From Acidobacteriota bacterium (GTDB taxonomy: Bacteria > Acidobacteriota > Holophagae > Holophagales > Holophagaceae), in assembly GCA_014189895.1 (NCBI GenBank), contig BJFQ01000004.1, positions 1 to 64,000 of the forward strand: 64,000 nt of DNA. The letters run 5' to 3'. A model generated the notes under the pieces. The model had not been told where the DNA came from and ran no database searches. It worked only from the letters and a program-made list of their open reading frames with translations. The translations under genes and the position numbers were made by a program. Of the stretch, positions 45,801 to 55,386 are shown piece after piece. How positions within the stretch are numbered: position 1 is the first letter of the stretch; every line of letters begins with the position of its first letter.

Positions 45801-47642
45801 CTTTCCGGTTCCTTTTGTCAAAGTTGTCTCGCGTGGAATAGCGGGGAACGCACGGCTTGTAGTAAATGTGGTACCAAACTTTTAATCGTCACCGGCGAAG
45901 AGCGCTGGGATGAGTCCATTGATGAGCCTAGCGAAGATCTTGAAGAACATTTTTTAGAACGCATTACGGTGGCGGAGGAAACGCTTAGACGAGCCGAAAG
46001 CTATCTCGAATCCATCTCGGAACAATTGGGTAAGCTTGAACGGGCCGAGATTGTTCTTCGAAATGGTATGTTAGCTCTTGTTCAAGAAATGGAACAACAT
46101 AAACAACTCAACGTTCTTGCCTTCAAAGACCGCTGGGAAGATTTGGTAGACGATAATTTGCATCTCATCAGTGCCAGAGAAATCTTTGGTCGTTACCGAA
46201 CGCGCATCGTTCCCCTGACGCGCCCTAAGAACCTCGCGCTTATCAAACGTGCCTTACTAGAAACCAGTGGGTTCCTCGAGCAGGGGGATTTAACCGGAGC
46301 CTGTAAGCGACTCCAGCAAGCCCTGATGGTCGAACCCAAAAATTACGAACTGCTCTTTTTAACAGCCTCACTCTTAGAGTCTGATTTTCAACTGACAGAA
46401 GCCGAGGGGATGGGTCGTAAACTCGTGTCCCTCAGCCCCCGACACTTTGAAGGGTGGATGTTGCTGGGCAAACTTTACCAAGAGATTGGAGACAAGCCTG
46501 AACAGGCAATGGTGGCTCTGAATATGGCTTCGGACTTGCGGCCCGACGAAGCGGAGCCGCGCCTTCAATTAGCGACCCTACTTGAAGAAACAGATGATCT
46601 AGAAGGAGCGCTTTCGGCAGCTCTTGAGGCGGTAGGTCGACGTCGAGACGGTGAAACACTCTCGCGCTTAGGCGAGATTTATTTGTCACGAGGTGACGGC
46701 GCTCGCGCTCAAGAAATTTTTCAGGAGGCAACGTCTCTTTACCCCAGTGATTCTATGTTGCGTGAACGACTCGCTGAATCTTATTTACTTCAAAATGAGC
46801 GTCCCAAATCGTATGACATCCTTAATGGCCTCTTAGAAACATCTCCCCAAGATCGTTCCTTACTCCTGATGCTTGATGCACAAAATCATCCCCAATTTAG
46901 GTCGGCCCGAGATGGATCCAACCTTACCAAGGCTCTACTCAATGAGGCAGAGGATTTGCTGGAAGAGGGAAGCTACTCCCTAGCCGAACCTCTCCTGAGG
47001 AAAGCAAGGCGCCAACACGTGAGTGATCGTCTCGAGTGGCTAGAAACCCTTCTTCAATTTAAGAAGAACCCTGCCGAAGGTTCAGCGAAGGCTGTGAAGT
47101 TTTCTGCTTCCGATCATCACCCTCGTCTGTGCTTTGCAGCCCTCCATCTATCGATGGAGTACTTAATTAAAGAAAAACGAAATGCTGAGATCGTGGAAGC
47201 GCTTAAAGGTTATCTCCAAAAATACCCTCAAACCTCTGGAGCATGGGAAGCTGTGTTAGCGTTTAAATCGTTTTTGATGATGAATGATGAGATTAATGAA
47301 AACGATCTTGAAGAAGTGCGAAACCTTTACCTGCACCCCCTTCCTGGTCAAGTCGCTCGTGCTCGAACGCTGCTGTGTCAAATGCTGCTATCCCTCAACC
47401 ATCCCGAACAAATACCTGCCATACTCCTTCCCGTCCTTGATCTTGATCCAAGTTTGCTGGACTTTCTCCAACTGGGAACGGCTTATGCTGCTCTCGAGAA
47501 ACGAAAAGAAGCCATCGCGACCCTTCGAGAAGGGCTTTCCTGTTATTCGAATGAATTCTCAGATAAACAAGCCCAAAATCTAAAGAACCAAATGGAAGAG
47601 CTTCTTAAAGAGCTTGCTAAGGGTAAACATTACAAGACTTAG
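45789..47642 (+). CDS. Zinc-ribbon tetratricopeptide repeat protein of unknown function
   Basis: The 617-residue protein begins with a zinc ribbon (C10, C13, C24, C27), followed by an acidic linker and a coiled-coil-like helix (about 50-95). TPR-like repeats follow from about 155 to 340 and again near 375-610 (for example LTASLLESDFQLTEAEGMG, AMVALNMASDLRPDEAEP and ALSAALEAVGRR). There is no signal peptide or membrane helix, so it is a cytoplasmic scaffold by appearance. I know no named family with this order. The first codons are part of a perfect inverted repeat. pckG lies 61 nt before and the suf operon 95 nt after it, without evident functional ties. Confidence 0.8.
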   Translation: MPSDLSGSFCQSCLAWNSGERTACSKCGTKLLIVTGEERWDESIDEPSEDLEEHFLERITVAEETLRRAESYLESISEQLGKLERAEIVLRNGMLALVQEMEQHKQLNVLAFKDRWEDLVDDNLHLISAREIFGRYRTRIVPLTRPKNLALIKRALLETSGFLEQGDLTGACKRLQQALMVEPKNYELLFLTASLLESDFQLTEAEGMGRKLVSLSPRHFEGWMLLGKLYQEIGDKPEQAMVALNMASDLRPDEAEPRLQLATLLEETDDLEGALSAALEAVGRRRDGETLSRLGEIYLSRGDGARAQEIFQEATSLYPSDSMLRERLAESYLLQNERPKSYDILNGLLETSPQDRSLLLMLDAQNHPQFRSARDGSNLTKALLNEAEDLLEEGSYSLAEPLLRKARRQHVSDRLEWLETLLQFKKNPAEGSAKAVKFSASDHHPRLCFAALHLSMEYLIKEKRNAEIVEALKGYLQKYPQTSGAWEAVLAFKSFLMMNDEINENDLEEVRNLYLHPLPGQVARARTLLCQMLLSLNHPEQIPAILLPVLDLDPSLLDFLQLGTAYAALEKRKEAIATLREGLSCYSNEFSDKQAQNLKNQMEELLKELAKGKHYKT

Positions 47643-47645
47643 GCT

Positions 47646-47673
47646 TTGAGTCCTTAAAATAAGGTCATATTCT
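47646..47673 (+). promoter_or_regulatory. Possible sufB promoter
   Basis: TTGAGT (47646-47651) and TATTCT (47668-47673) resemble -35 and -10 boxes with a 16-nt spacer, each matching four of six consensus bases. They lie just before the large inverted repeat in front of sufB. The match is modest and the call is tentative. Confidence 0.3.
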
Positions 47674-47680
47674 AGATTTT

Positions 47681-47709
47681 TAATTGTGGACTTTTTAAGT
47701 CCACAATTA
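47681..47709. promoter_or_regulatory. Perfect inverted repeat upstream of sufB (operator or leader hairpin)
   Basis: TAATTGTGGACTT (47681-47693) and AAGTCCACAATTA (47697-47709) are exact 13-bp arms around TTT, ending 28 nt before sufB. It starts 8 nt after the possible -10 box, where an operator would block transcription. An Rrf2/IscR-like Fe-S regulator is an attractive candidate, but the sequence does not match the E. coli IscR sites closely. There is no T-run, so a terminator for the TPR gene is less likely. Confidence 0.6.
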
Positions 47710-47737
47710 TACTTATGTTTAGAGATACAGGATACTT

Positions 47738-49177
47738 ATGGCCCAAGATTTAAGCGCCCTGACTGGTCAAGCCTACAAATATGGCTTTGTGACCGATATT
47801 GAATCGGAATCAGTAGACCCAGGTCTTTCCGAGGATGTGATCCGCTTGATTTCGGCCAAAAAGAAAGAGCCCGAATGGTTGTTGGCTTGGCGACTTAAGG
47901 CTTACCAACATTGGCTCACCATGACCGAACCTGAGTGGGCCCACGTTCATTACACGAAACCTAACTATAACGAGATTGTTTATTACTCCGCCCCCAAACC
48001 TAAGCAGGCAAAATATACTTCTATGGATGAAGTAGATCCAGAACTACTTCGAACCTTCGAAAAGCTAGGCGTTCCCATCCATGAGCAAGCTGCCCTAGCT
48101 GGAGTGGCAGTAGACGTCGTGTTTGATTCGGTATCCGTTACCACGACCTACAAAGATCGCCTCGCTAAAGAAGGCATTATCTTCTGTTCCTTCAGTGAAG
48201 CGGTCCAAGAACATCCTGAACTCATCAAAAAATATCTTGGTTCCGTCGTCCCCCCTAGTGACAATTTTTTCGCCGCACTCAACAGCGCTGTGTTTACCGA
48301 TGGATCTTTTGTATTCATCCCTAAAGGCGTGAAATGCCCCATGGACTTGTCGACCTACTTCCGTATTAATAACAAGGAGAGTGGTCAATTTGAGCGCACT
48401 CTCATTGTGGCGGAAGAAGGAGCCACCGTGAGCTACCTCGAGGGGTGTACTGCCCCACAATTTGATACCAACCAGCTCCATGCGGCAGTCGTAGAACTCG
48501 TTGCCCTAGATCGTGCTGACATTAAATACAGTACCGTCCAGAATTGGTATGCTGGTGACGAAAAGGGAGTGGGGGGAATTTTTAACTTTGTGACCAAACG
48601 CGGTTTATGCAAAGGGATCAAAAGTAAAATCAGTTGGACACAGGTTGAAACAGGATCCGCCATCACTTGGAAATATCCGAGCTGCATTCTCTTAGGCGAT
48701 GACAGCGTGGGAGAGTTTTATTCCGTAGCGCTTACGAATCATTATCAGCAAGCTGACACGGGCACTAAAATGATTCATCTCGGGCGAAACACAAAAAGCA
48801 CCATCATTTCGAAAGGCATTGCTGCCGGAAAGAGTTCAAACGCCTATCGGGGTCTAGTCCGGGTGTCTCCTAAAGCCCAAGGGGCCCGTAATTTCAGCCA
48901 ATGTGATTCCATGCTGATCGGCTCTCTCTCTAGTGCCAATACCTTTCCCTATCTGGAAGTTAAGAATCCTTCGGCCAAAGTAGAACACGAAGCGACCACC
49001 AGTAAAATTGGAGAAGATCAGATCTTCTATCTTCAGCAGAGAGGAATTAATCCTGAAGAAGCTATTTCCATGATCATTAATGGTTTTTGTAAAGAAGTTT
49101 TCCGAGAACTTCCTATGGAATTCGCTGTGGAAGCTACAAAACTTCTCAGTCTCAAACTTGAAAACAGTGTTGGATAA
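47738..49177 (+). CDS. sufB: Fe-S cluster assembly scaffold subunit SufB
   Basis: SufB forms, with SufC and SufD, the scaffold on which Fe-S clusters are built. The 479-residue protein has the family order: [13 protein letters not shown] near 50, [34 protein letters not shown], and a right-handed beta-helix core, ending with the [14 protein letters not shown] segment shared with SufD. The start ATG 47738 follows ACAGGA at a suitable distance. It is the first gene of sufBCDSU-nfu. Confidence 0.97.
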   Translation: MAQDLSALTGQAYKYGFVTDIESESVDPGLSEDVIRLISAKKKEPEWLLAWRLKAYQHWLTMTEPEWAHVHYTKPNYNEIVYYSAPKPKQAKYTSMDEVDPELLRTFEKLGVPIHEQAALAGVAVDVVFDSVSVTTTYKDRLAKEGIIFCSFSEAVQEHPELIKKYLGSVVPPSDNFFAALNSAVFTDGSFVFIPKGVKCPMDLSTYFRINNKESGQFERTLIVAEEGATVSYLEGCTAPQFDTNQLHAAVVELVALDRADIKYSTVQNWYAGDEKGVGGIFNFVTKRGLCKGIKSKISWTQVETGSAITWKYPSCILLGDDSVGEFYSVALTNHYQQADTGTKMIHLGRNTKSTIISKGIAAGKSSNAYRGLVRVSPKAQGARNFSQCDSMLIGSLSSANTFPYLEVKNPSAKVEHEATTSKIGEDQIFYLQQRGINPEEAISMIINGFCKEVFRELPMEFAVEATKLLSLKLENSVG

Positions 49178-49187
49178 GGATCTCGTC

Positions 49188-49940
49188 ATGCTCTCTATTA
49201 AAAACTTAACCGCTTCCGTACAAGAGATTCCAGTCCTCAAGGGGATCTCTTTAGAAATTAAAGCGGGTGAAATCCATGCCATCATGGGCCCCAATGGTTC
49301 TGGAAAAAGCACGCTAGGCAAAGTCCTGGCGGGTCACCCCGCTTATGAGGTCACCGGAGGCGAAGTGACCTTCCTCGACAAAAATTTATTCGACATGGAG
49401 GCTGATGAACGGGCTCGCCAAGGTCTCTTTTTGGGATTTCAATATCCCATCGAAGTCCCAGGCGTCAGTAATTCTCAGTTCTTACGCATGGCTTACAACA
49501 AAAGAGCCGAAGCCCTCGGCAATGAAGAACTCGATCCCTTAGAATTTGAAGATTTTATTCACGCCAAAACAGAACTCGTCGGCATGAGCGATATATTTCT
49601 TGACCGAAGTGTCAATGAGGGGTTTTCAGGTGGAGAAAAGAAACGAAATGAAATCTTACAGATGGCAGTCTTGAATCCTGCGCTCGCAATTTTGGACGAA
49701 ACCGATTCTGGATTAGATATTGATGCTCTACGCATTGTCGGAAGTGCCATTACTCAACTCCGACGACCAGATAATGCGACCATTCTCATCACTCACTATC
49801 AACGCCTTCTTGATCATGTCGCGCCTGACTTTGTTCATGTCCTTCAAGCCGGTCGAATCATTAAATCAGGAGGGCCGGAATTAGCCCTTCGGCTAGAAAA
49901 AGAAGGATACGACTGGCTCCTTGAAGAAACTCGCCCCTAA
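49188..49940 (+). CDS. sufC: Fe-S assembly ATPase SufC
   Basis: SufC is the ABC-type ATPase of the SufBCD complex. The protein of 250 residues begins MLSIKNLTA at ATG 49188 with AAGGA 7 nt before; the frame is open 36 codons further up, but that would overlap sufB. Walker A is GPNGSGKST near 34-42, the signature is [11 protein letters not shown], and Walker B is [14 protein letters not shown]. It ends in TAATG, sharing a base with the sufD start. Confidence 0.97.
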   Translation: MLSIKNLTASVQEIPVLKGISLEIKAGEIHAIMGPNGSGKSTLGKVLAGHPAYEVTGGEVTFLDKNLFDMEADERARQGLFLGFQYPIEVPGVSNSQFLRMAYNKRAEALGNEELDPLEFEDFIHAKTELVGMSDIFLDRSVNEGFSGGEKKRNEILQMAVLNPALAILDETDSGLDIDALRIVGSAITQLRRPDNATILITHYQRLLDHVAPDFVHVLQAGRIIKSGGPELALRLEKEGYDWLLEETRP

Positions 49941-51184
49941 TGGTGATGTCTTTGGCTTCTCTCTTTCCGGCGACCGTCTTAGAGGCGCAGGGTTCCCCTG
50001 CTTGGCAAACACTGCAACGCCAAGACCAAGTAGCCTGGGCTTCGATGCCCCTGCCCACCCTTCAGGATGAAGATTGGAAATATTTTGACTTACGTCCGCT
50101 GAACGATGTGACGTACGTCTCAGTTTCCGACACCCAGGTTCCGATTACTCTTCACGTTGAACCTTCATCTCTTCGTCTTTACTGGAATCAGGGTCGGCTC
50201 CAATTACCCGCTGCGCTTCCCGACGGAATTATCTTACGTCCTCTCGCCCCTCAAGTGCGTTCCACATCTCGTTTAGATCAAGATTATTTCTTCCGCATGA
50301 ACCAATCTTTCTTCCCCGAGGCGTATGAATTAAGAATCCAAAAGAGTTTTCACGCCAAGGATCCTATTTATCTAGAGAGTGCTCTCGAAGGATCTGCTCA
50401 AAACGTGGCTTTAGCTTTTTCGAGACTTCATATCGTGGTGGAATCAGGCGCTGACGTGCAAATTGTTGAGCGTTTTAAAGGTTCCCATGCGTATCATCTC
50501 ATTTCAGTCGTCACGCTAGAGATCGAAAAAGAAGCACAGATGGATTTTGAACGCCTCCACTATGATGCTTCCGTATCTTTTCATTTCTCCTATCTTCAAG
50601 CCCGCGTCGGACGAGGAGCTCACTTAGGGGTTCGCACTGTAGGCCTAGGATCTCGACTTCGTCGCGACATCCCGGATATCTTTCTAGAGGAAGCTGCGAA
50701 CGTGGAACTCGACGGTTTGTGTCTCTTAGGGGACCAACAACTCGGCGATACCCATAGCTTTATTCATCACGCTCATCCTCACGCTCAGTCCCGTCAACTT
50801 CACAAATGTATTGTTCAGGATCGCAGCAAAGGTATTTTTAACGGCCAGATTCTGGTCGCACTCAATGCGCAACAAACTGATGCGCAGCAGGAGAGTCGCA
50901 ATTTAATTTTGGGCGATCACGCGAGTATTGATACCAAGCCTCAGCTCGAAATCTATGCCGATGATGTGAAGTGTGCTCATGGTGCCACCATTGGCCAACT
51001 AGATCCCGATGAATTGTTTTATCTACAAAGCCGTGGGTTTTCAGAGACTGCAGCTCGAGGGCTTCTGACTTTTGCTTTTGCTTCAGATCTTCTAGGGCGT
51101 ATTCAAGTCCCATTACTCCAAAAGGCTCTCAAACAGGAAATAATTCATCGACTGCAGATGGAGATCCTCGGAGAACTCTCATGA
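49940..51184 (+). CDS. sufD: Fe-S cluster assembly protein SufD
   Basis: SufD is a SufB paralogue that completes the SufBC2D complex and helps iron entry. The 414-residue protein has a variable N-terminal helical part, the beta-helix core with DTHSFIHHAHPHAQSRQLHK, and the C-terminal KCAHGATIGQLDPDELFYLQSRG signature. The conserved Cys and His used for cluster formation (VKCAHGAT and the HHAHPHA segment) are present. Its ATG overlaps the sufC stop by one base, and its end overlaps sufS by 4 nt (ATGA), so the genes are strongly coupled. ATG 49946 is an alternative start. Confidence 0.94.
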   Translation: MVMSLASLFPATVLEAQGSPAWQTLQRQDQVAWASMPLPTLQDEDWKYFDLRPLNDVTYVSVSDTQVPITLHVEPSSLRLYWNQGRLQLPAALPDGIILRPLAPQVRSTSRLDQDYFFRMNQSFFPEAYELRIQKSFHAKDPIYLESALEGSAQNVALAFSRLHIVVESGADVQIVERFKGSHAYHLISVVTLEIEKEAQMDFERLHYDASVSFHFSYLQARVGRGAHLGVRTVGLGSRLRRDIPDIFLEEAANVELDGLCLLGDQQLGDTHSFIHHAHPHAQSRQLHKCIVQDRSKGIFNGQILVALNAQQTDAQQESRNLILGDHASIDTKPQLEIYADDVKCAHGATIGQLDPDELFYLQSRGFSETAARGLLTFAFASDLLGRIQVPLLQKALKQEIIHRLQMEILGELS

Positions 51185-52410
51185 CCTACTCCGTTAGTCG
51201 CATCCGAAAAGACTTCCCTCTCCTCGATCGGCCCTTTAACAAGAAGCCTCTTTATTACCTCGACAGTGCTGTGAGTGGACAAATGCCTATCTCCGTGATT
51301 GAGCGGATGCGGAATTACGAAATGTACGAACACACCAACGTTCATCGCGGGGTCTCAACGCTCAGTCAAGAAGCGACGGATCACTTTGAAATGGCACGCA
51401 CCACCGTGGCTCAGTTTCTGAATGCGTCTTCGACTAAAGAAATTATTTGGACACGCGGAACTACCGAAGCAATCAATCTCGTGGCTCAAACGTGGGGCCG
51501 TCAAAACATTAAAGAGGGTGACGCAATCTGTCTGACTGAAATGGAACATCATGCCAATATTGTTCCTTGGCAGATGCTCGCCCAATCCGTTGGGGCCCAT
51601 CTCAACATTATTCCCGTCGACGATCAAGGTGAACTTCGTCTTGATGAACTCTCAAAAGTCCTTTCGCCCCAGACCAAAATATTAGCCCTCACACATGTCA
51701 GCAATGTCCTCGGCACCATTAATCCGATCAAAAAAATCATTACCGCGGCCAAACAGCAAATTCCCACTCTGACGGTACTCGTGGATGGAGCCCAAGCCGT
51801 TCCCCACCTCCCTGTAGATGTCCGAGACCTCGGCGCTGATTTTTACACGTTCAGCGGGCACAAACTTTCCGGACCTACCGGTATCGGAATCCTCTATGGC
51901 CGTAAAGCCCTATTGGATGCCATGCCTCCATGGCACGGAGGAGGCAACATGATCCTCTCCGTGACGTGGGATAAGACCACCTATATCGAGGCCCCTGGAA
52001 AATTTGAAGCGGGAACACCTCCTATTGCCGCCGCCATTGGCTTAGGAGAAGCGATTCGTTACCTCTCCAAACTCGATCCTCAAGACGTGCATGCTCACGA
52101 GCAACACCTACTTCGCCGAGCTTCTGAAGGTTTAAAGAAAATACCGGGTCTTCGCATCCTCGGAGAATCTTCGAATAAAGTCAGTGTGATCTCCTTTGTG
52201 GTAGAAGGAGTACACCCTCATGATCTTGGAACTTTACTCGATCATGAGGGCATCGTGATCCGTGCCGGACATCATTGCGCCCAACCTTTAATGGATCGAT
52301 TTCAGGTGCCCGCAACGACACGAGCCTCAATTGCTTATTACAACAACGAATCCGATGTCGATGCGCTTATCCAAGCGACTCAGAAATCTGTGGAGATGTT
52401 CCATGGCTGA
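51181..52410 (+). CDS. sufS: Cysteine desulfurase SufS
   Basis: SufS is a group II cysteine desulfurase, a PLP enzyme that supplies sulfur as a persulfide. In the 409-residue protein K228 in SGHKLSG binds PLP, and C366 in RAGHHCAQP is the catalytic cysteine. MEHHANIVPW and VLVDGAQAVPH (with the PLP-binding Asp and Gln) are also clear. The partner here is SufU, which transfers the sulfur through a zinc-dependent exchange, as in Bacillus; no sufE is present. Confidence 0.97.
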   Translation: MTYSVSRIRKDFPLLDRPFNKKPLYYLDSAVSGQMPISVIERMRNYEMYEHTNVHRGVSTLSQEATDHFEMARTTVAQFLNASSTKEIIWTRGTTEAINLVAQTWGRQNIKEGDAICLTEMEHHANIVPWQMLAQSVGAHLNIIPVDDQGELRLDELSKVLSPQTKILALTHVSNVLGTINPIKKIITAAKQQIPTLTVLVDGAQAVPHLPVDVRDLGADFYTFSGHKLSGPTGIGILYGRKALLDAMPPWHGGGNMILSVTWDKTTYIEAPGKFEAGTPPIAAAIGLGEAIRYLSKLDPQDVHAHEQHLLRRASEGLKKIPGLRILGESSNKVSVISFVVEGVHPHDLGTLLDHEGIVIRAGHHCAQPLMDRFQVPATTRASIAYYNNESDVDALIQATQKSVEMFHG

Positions 52411-52849
52411 TTCAAGGGAACTTTATCAGCAGGTCATTCTAGAACATAATAAAAAGCCTCGTAATTTTGGCAAAATCAATGGCTGTACCCATCAAGCGGA
52501 AGGTCACAACCCGCTGTGTGGCGATCAACTCCAACTTACCTTGATAGTCCATGAAGACATCATCGAAGATATTCAATTTGAAGGGCGAGGATGCGCTATT
52601 GATGTCTCGAGTGCCTCCCTCATGACCACAGCGGTCAAAGGGAAGACTGTTCAAGATGCTTTAAAGCTCATCCAAGGCTTTCGAGCGTTGCTTCGAGGTG
52701 AATGGAATCCGGCGACACATGGAGATCTCGGGAAACTGGTGGTCTTTCAGGGGGTTAAGAATTTTCCCGTGCGTGTCAAATGCGCTGTCCTCCCTTGGGC
52801 CACCCTTCAAAGTGCGCTTGATGGTTCTCCCATCGCTTCCACGGAGTAA
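52403..52849 (+). CDS. sufU: Sulfur acceptor SufU
   Basis: SufU takes the persulfide from SufS and passes it to SufBCD. The protein of 148 residues begins MADSRELYQQVILEHNKKPR at ATG 52403, overlapping the end of sufS by 8 nt. The zinc ligands match the Bacillus enzyme: C39 and D41 (PLCGDQ), C64 (GRGCAI) and C127 (VKCAVL). The retained Asp and the zinc site separate it from IscU-type scaffolds. Confidence 0.94.
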   Translation: MADSRELYQQVILEHNKKPRNFGKINGCTHQAEGHNPLCGDQLQLTLIVHEDIIEDIQFEGRGCAIDVSSASLMTTAVKGKTVQDALKLIQGFRALLRGEWNPATHGDLGKLVVFQGVKNFPVRVKCAVLPWATLQSALDGSPIASTE

Positions 52850-52851
52850 CT

Positions 52852-53406
52852 GTGCCAAAAATTGCAGAAATCGAATATACCCCCAACCCTAATGCCGTTA
52901 AGTTTCTCTTGAAAGAGAGTATCGCGAAGGGATTTCCTAAAAACTTTCCTTCGGCTGAAGTGTCTGCGTCTGATCCTCTGGCCAAAAGTTTATTTGAGGT
53001 GGGTCATGTTCTGTCAATTTACATGCAGGATAAATGGATCACTGTCACGAAGGACGACCACACCACCTGGACCGACCTCTTACCCAAACTCGCGGCCCCC
53101 ATTCGTTCTTTCCAAGTCAGCGATACGCCAGTCGACGCTCCCCCCTCTCGGGTCGCAAGCGATCTTTATGATCCCAATGATCCGATTCTCCAGAAGGTCC
53201 AAGCGGTCCTAAACGAAACGATTTTGCCCGCCTTAGCCTCCGACGGAGGTGGCCTTGAGGTTGTTGGACGACATGAAAAGCAGATCCTCATACGCTATCA
53301 AGGCGCTTGTGGAACCTGCCCCAGCAGTCTGACGGGCACCCTCGCGGCGATTGAAAATCTCATCCATCAAAAGATTGACCCAGAGTTGACCGTCGTCTCG
53401 GTCTGA
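52852..53406 (+). CDS. Nfu-type Fe-S cluster carrier, copy 2 (end of suf operon)
   Basis: The 184-residue protein repeats the plan of the protein at 9185-9730: N-terminal Nfu domain (EYTPNPNAVKF) and C-terminal NifU-like domain with LASDGGGLEV and C153-x-x-C156 in GACGTCPSS. GTG 52852 has GGAG 5 nt before it and starts 2 nt after the sufU stop, so it is the last gene of the suf operon and probably carries clusters from SufBCD to target enzymes. Together the window holds two such carriers. Confidence 0.9.
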   Translation: MPKIAEIEYTPNPNAVKFLLKESIAKGFPKNFPSAEVSASDPLAKSLFEVGHVLSIYMQDKWITVTKDDHTTWTDLLPKLAAPIRSFQVSDTPVDAPPSRVASDLYDPNDPILQKVQAVLNETILPALASDGGGLEVVGRHEKQILIRYQGACGTCPSSLTGTLAAIENLIHQKIDPELTVVSV

Positions 53407-53485
53407 ACTTCTCTTTTTCCCTTGGTTTTTTGGGCAATCGTGGGCAAACTAATAGTTCTGCCGGAGAGTATGTGCCGGGATTCCA

Positions 53486-53510
53486 GCCCCCCAAATGGAA
53501 ACGGGGAGGC
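53486..53510 (+). promoter_or_regulatory. Hairpin in the rpsA leader
   Basis: GCCCCCC (53486-53492) can pair with GGGAGGC (53504-53510) with one C-A mismatch, leaving an 11-nt loop that contains an in-frame ATG (53495-53497). It ends 23 nt before the preferred rpsA start. Many bacteria regulate rpsA through leader structure bound by S1; this is a candidate only. Confidence 0.35.
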
Positions 53511-53533
53511 AACTAAAAGAAGAGGTGGACTGC

Positions 53534-55294
53534 ATGTCCAAACTACTCAATACCATTAAAGGCAAGGCCCCTAAAAAGATGGGCAACCTTACCGTGCTTG
53601 ACGGTTCTCTACTCGAGGACCACACCCCAGAAACGAATGAGTTTCTTGAGGCACTCTCGGGCGAAGCCCGTGGTCTCCGTGAAGACCAACTCGTCACCGG
53701 TCACGTGGTGGATATCCGTGGCAAAGATGTCATCATTGACGTCGGTTACAAAGGGACCGGCACCGTCAACCTGGATGAATTCAATAATCCTGATGGAACC
53801 AGCACCCTCGCCGTAGGCGATGTGGTGGAAGTCCTCTTGGAGCATCTAGAAGATGCTAACGGCAACGTTCGTATCTCCAAAGAACGTGCTTCCAAGATGA
53901 AAGTCTGGGATGAAGTTGAAAAAGCTTTCAAGGAAAACATGACTGTCACCGGTACCGTGGTCGAAAAAGTCAAAGGGGGCCTCAGTGTCGATATCGGTAT
54001 CCGCGCCTTCTTACCCGGATCTCAAGTCGATACCAAGCCGGTTCGTAATTTAGATCCTTATTTGGGCAAACAATTCGATATGAAGGTCATTAAAGTCAAT
54101 CGACGACGCGGCAATATTGTCTTGTCACGCAAAGTCTTTATGGAAACTATTAATGCCACCCTCAAAGGCGAGACTCTTCTCACCCTCGAAGAAGGCAAAC
54201 TCGTTGAAGGTATTGTTAAAAATATTACCGAATACGGCGCCTTTGTGGATCTTGGTGGAATTGATGGACTCTTGCATGTCACCGACATGTCGTGGGGTCG
54301 TTTAAATAATCCAGGCGAAATGTTCCAAATCGGAGACAAGGTTGAAGTCGCCATCTTGAAATACGATAAGGAAACGGAACGTGTCTCCTTGGGTTACAAA
54401 CAAAAGTTCCCCGATCCCTGGCTCTCTGTGCAAGATCGCTATCAAGTGAATGCCACGGTTAAAGGCAAGATCGTCTCCATTACGGATTACGGTGCCTTTG
54501 TGGAACTCGAACCCGGTATTGAAGGACTTGTCCACGTCTCCGAAATGTCTTGGACCAAGAAGATCAAATCAGCCAAAGGCATGGTCAATCTCGGTGATCA
54601 AGTGGAAGCCGTCATTCTCGGCATTGATTTTGATAATCGTCGCATCAGCCTCGGTATGAAACAAATCACCACCAATCCGTGGCTCGAATTGGCTGAAAAA
54701 TATAAACCGGGCATGTCTGTGACCGGAACCGTCCGTAACATTACTGAATTCGGCGCCTTTGTGGAGCTCGAAGAAGGTATTGATGGCCTCGTTCATGTCT
54801 CTGATTTCTCTTGGACTAAAAAAATCAAGCATCCGGGTGAAGTTGTGAAGAAGGGCGATAGTCTCACGGCTCAAGTTCTTAGTCTCGACCCCGAAGCCCA
54901 ACGCTTAAGCCTTGGGGTGAAACAACTCGAACCCAATGTGTGGGAAATCTTCTTTAATGCACATCATGTGGGTGATGTCCTGACGTCCCCCATTGTCCGC
55001 CTCACGGACTTTGGAGCCTTTATCGATCTCGGTTCAGGCATTGAAGGTCTCGTCCATGTGACAGAACTCTCTGAGAATCCTGTCCAAGATATTAATACCG
55101 AATTCCAGGTTGGCCAAGAACTCACGATGAAGATCGTGAAACTAGACCCCGAGGAACATCGTATTGGTCTCTCAGTCAAACAAATGAAAGAGGGCAGCGC
55201 TCCTTCCCCAACGGAAGAGGAAAATGCCAAATTAAGACTTGAACCCTTCAAGAAACCAACTCTTGGAGATGCGTTCAAGGAACTCGACCTCTAA
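53534..55294 (+). CDS. rpsA: 30S ribosomal protein S1
   Basis: S1 binds mRNA and helps place it on the 30S subunit. The protein of 586 residues has six S1 repeats, seen as GHVVDIRGKDV, GTVVEKVKGGL, GIVKNITEYGAFVDL, GKIVSITDYGAFVEL, GTVRNITEFGAFVEL and SPIVRLTDFGAFIDL, in order. Repeats 3-6 carry the well-kept GLVHVSE-type motif; repeats 1 and 2 are the divergent ribosome-binding ones. ATG 53534 is preceded by AGAGGTGG; an ATG at 53495 in the leader hairpin loop is in frame but has no ribosome site. A strong terminator follows. Confidence 0.95.
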   Translation: MSKLLNTIKGKAPKKMGNLTVLDGSLLEDHTPETNEFLEALSGEARGLREDQLVTGHVVDIRGKDVIIDVGYKGTGTVNLDEFNNPDGTSTLAVGDVVEVLLEHLEDANGNVRISKERASKMKVWDEVEKAFKENMTVTGTVVEKVKGGLSVDIGIRAFLPGSQVDTKPVRNLDPYLGKQFDMKVIKVNRRRGNIVLSRKVFMETINATLKGETLLTLEEGKLVEGIVKNITEYGAFVDLGGIDGLLHVTDMSWGRLNNPGEMFQIGDKVEVAILKYDKETERVSLGYKQKFPDPWLSVQDRYQVNATVKGKIVSITDYGAFVELEPGIEGLVHVSEMSWTKKIKSAKGMVNLGDQVEAVILGIDFDNRRISLGMKQITTNPWLELAEKYKPGMSVTGTVRNITEFGAFVELEEGIDGLVHVSDFSWTKKIKHPGEVVKKGDSLTAQVLSLDPEAQRLSLGVKQLEPNVWEIFFNAHHVGDVLTSPIVRLTDFGAFIDLGSGIEGLVHVTELSENPVQDINTEFQVGQELTMKIVKLDPEEHRIGLSVKQMKEGSAPSPTEEENAKLRLEPFKKPTLGDAFKELDL

Positions 55295-55312
55295 TATCAG
55301 GCGGGTTTTCTC

Positions 55313-55348
55313 CTCAAAAAAAGAGGCCTTTTGGCCTCTTTTTTTGAG
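55313..55348 (+). terminator. Rho-independent terminator after rpsA
   Basis: CTCAAAAAAAGAGGCC (55313-55328) and GGCCTCTTTTTTTGAG (55333-55348) form a perfect 16-bp stem with a TTTT loop. Seven T follow the GC part on one side and seven A precede it, so it can work in both directions. It closes the rpsA transcript. Confidence 0.9.
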
Positions 55349-55386
55349 CCCTATAATAGTAGTGAACGCACCTCGAGCCACGCTCC

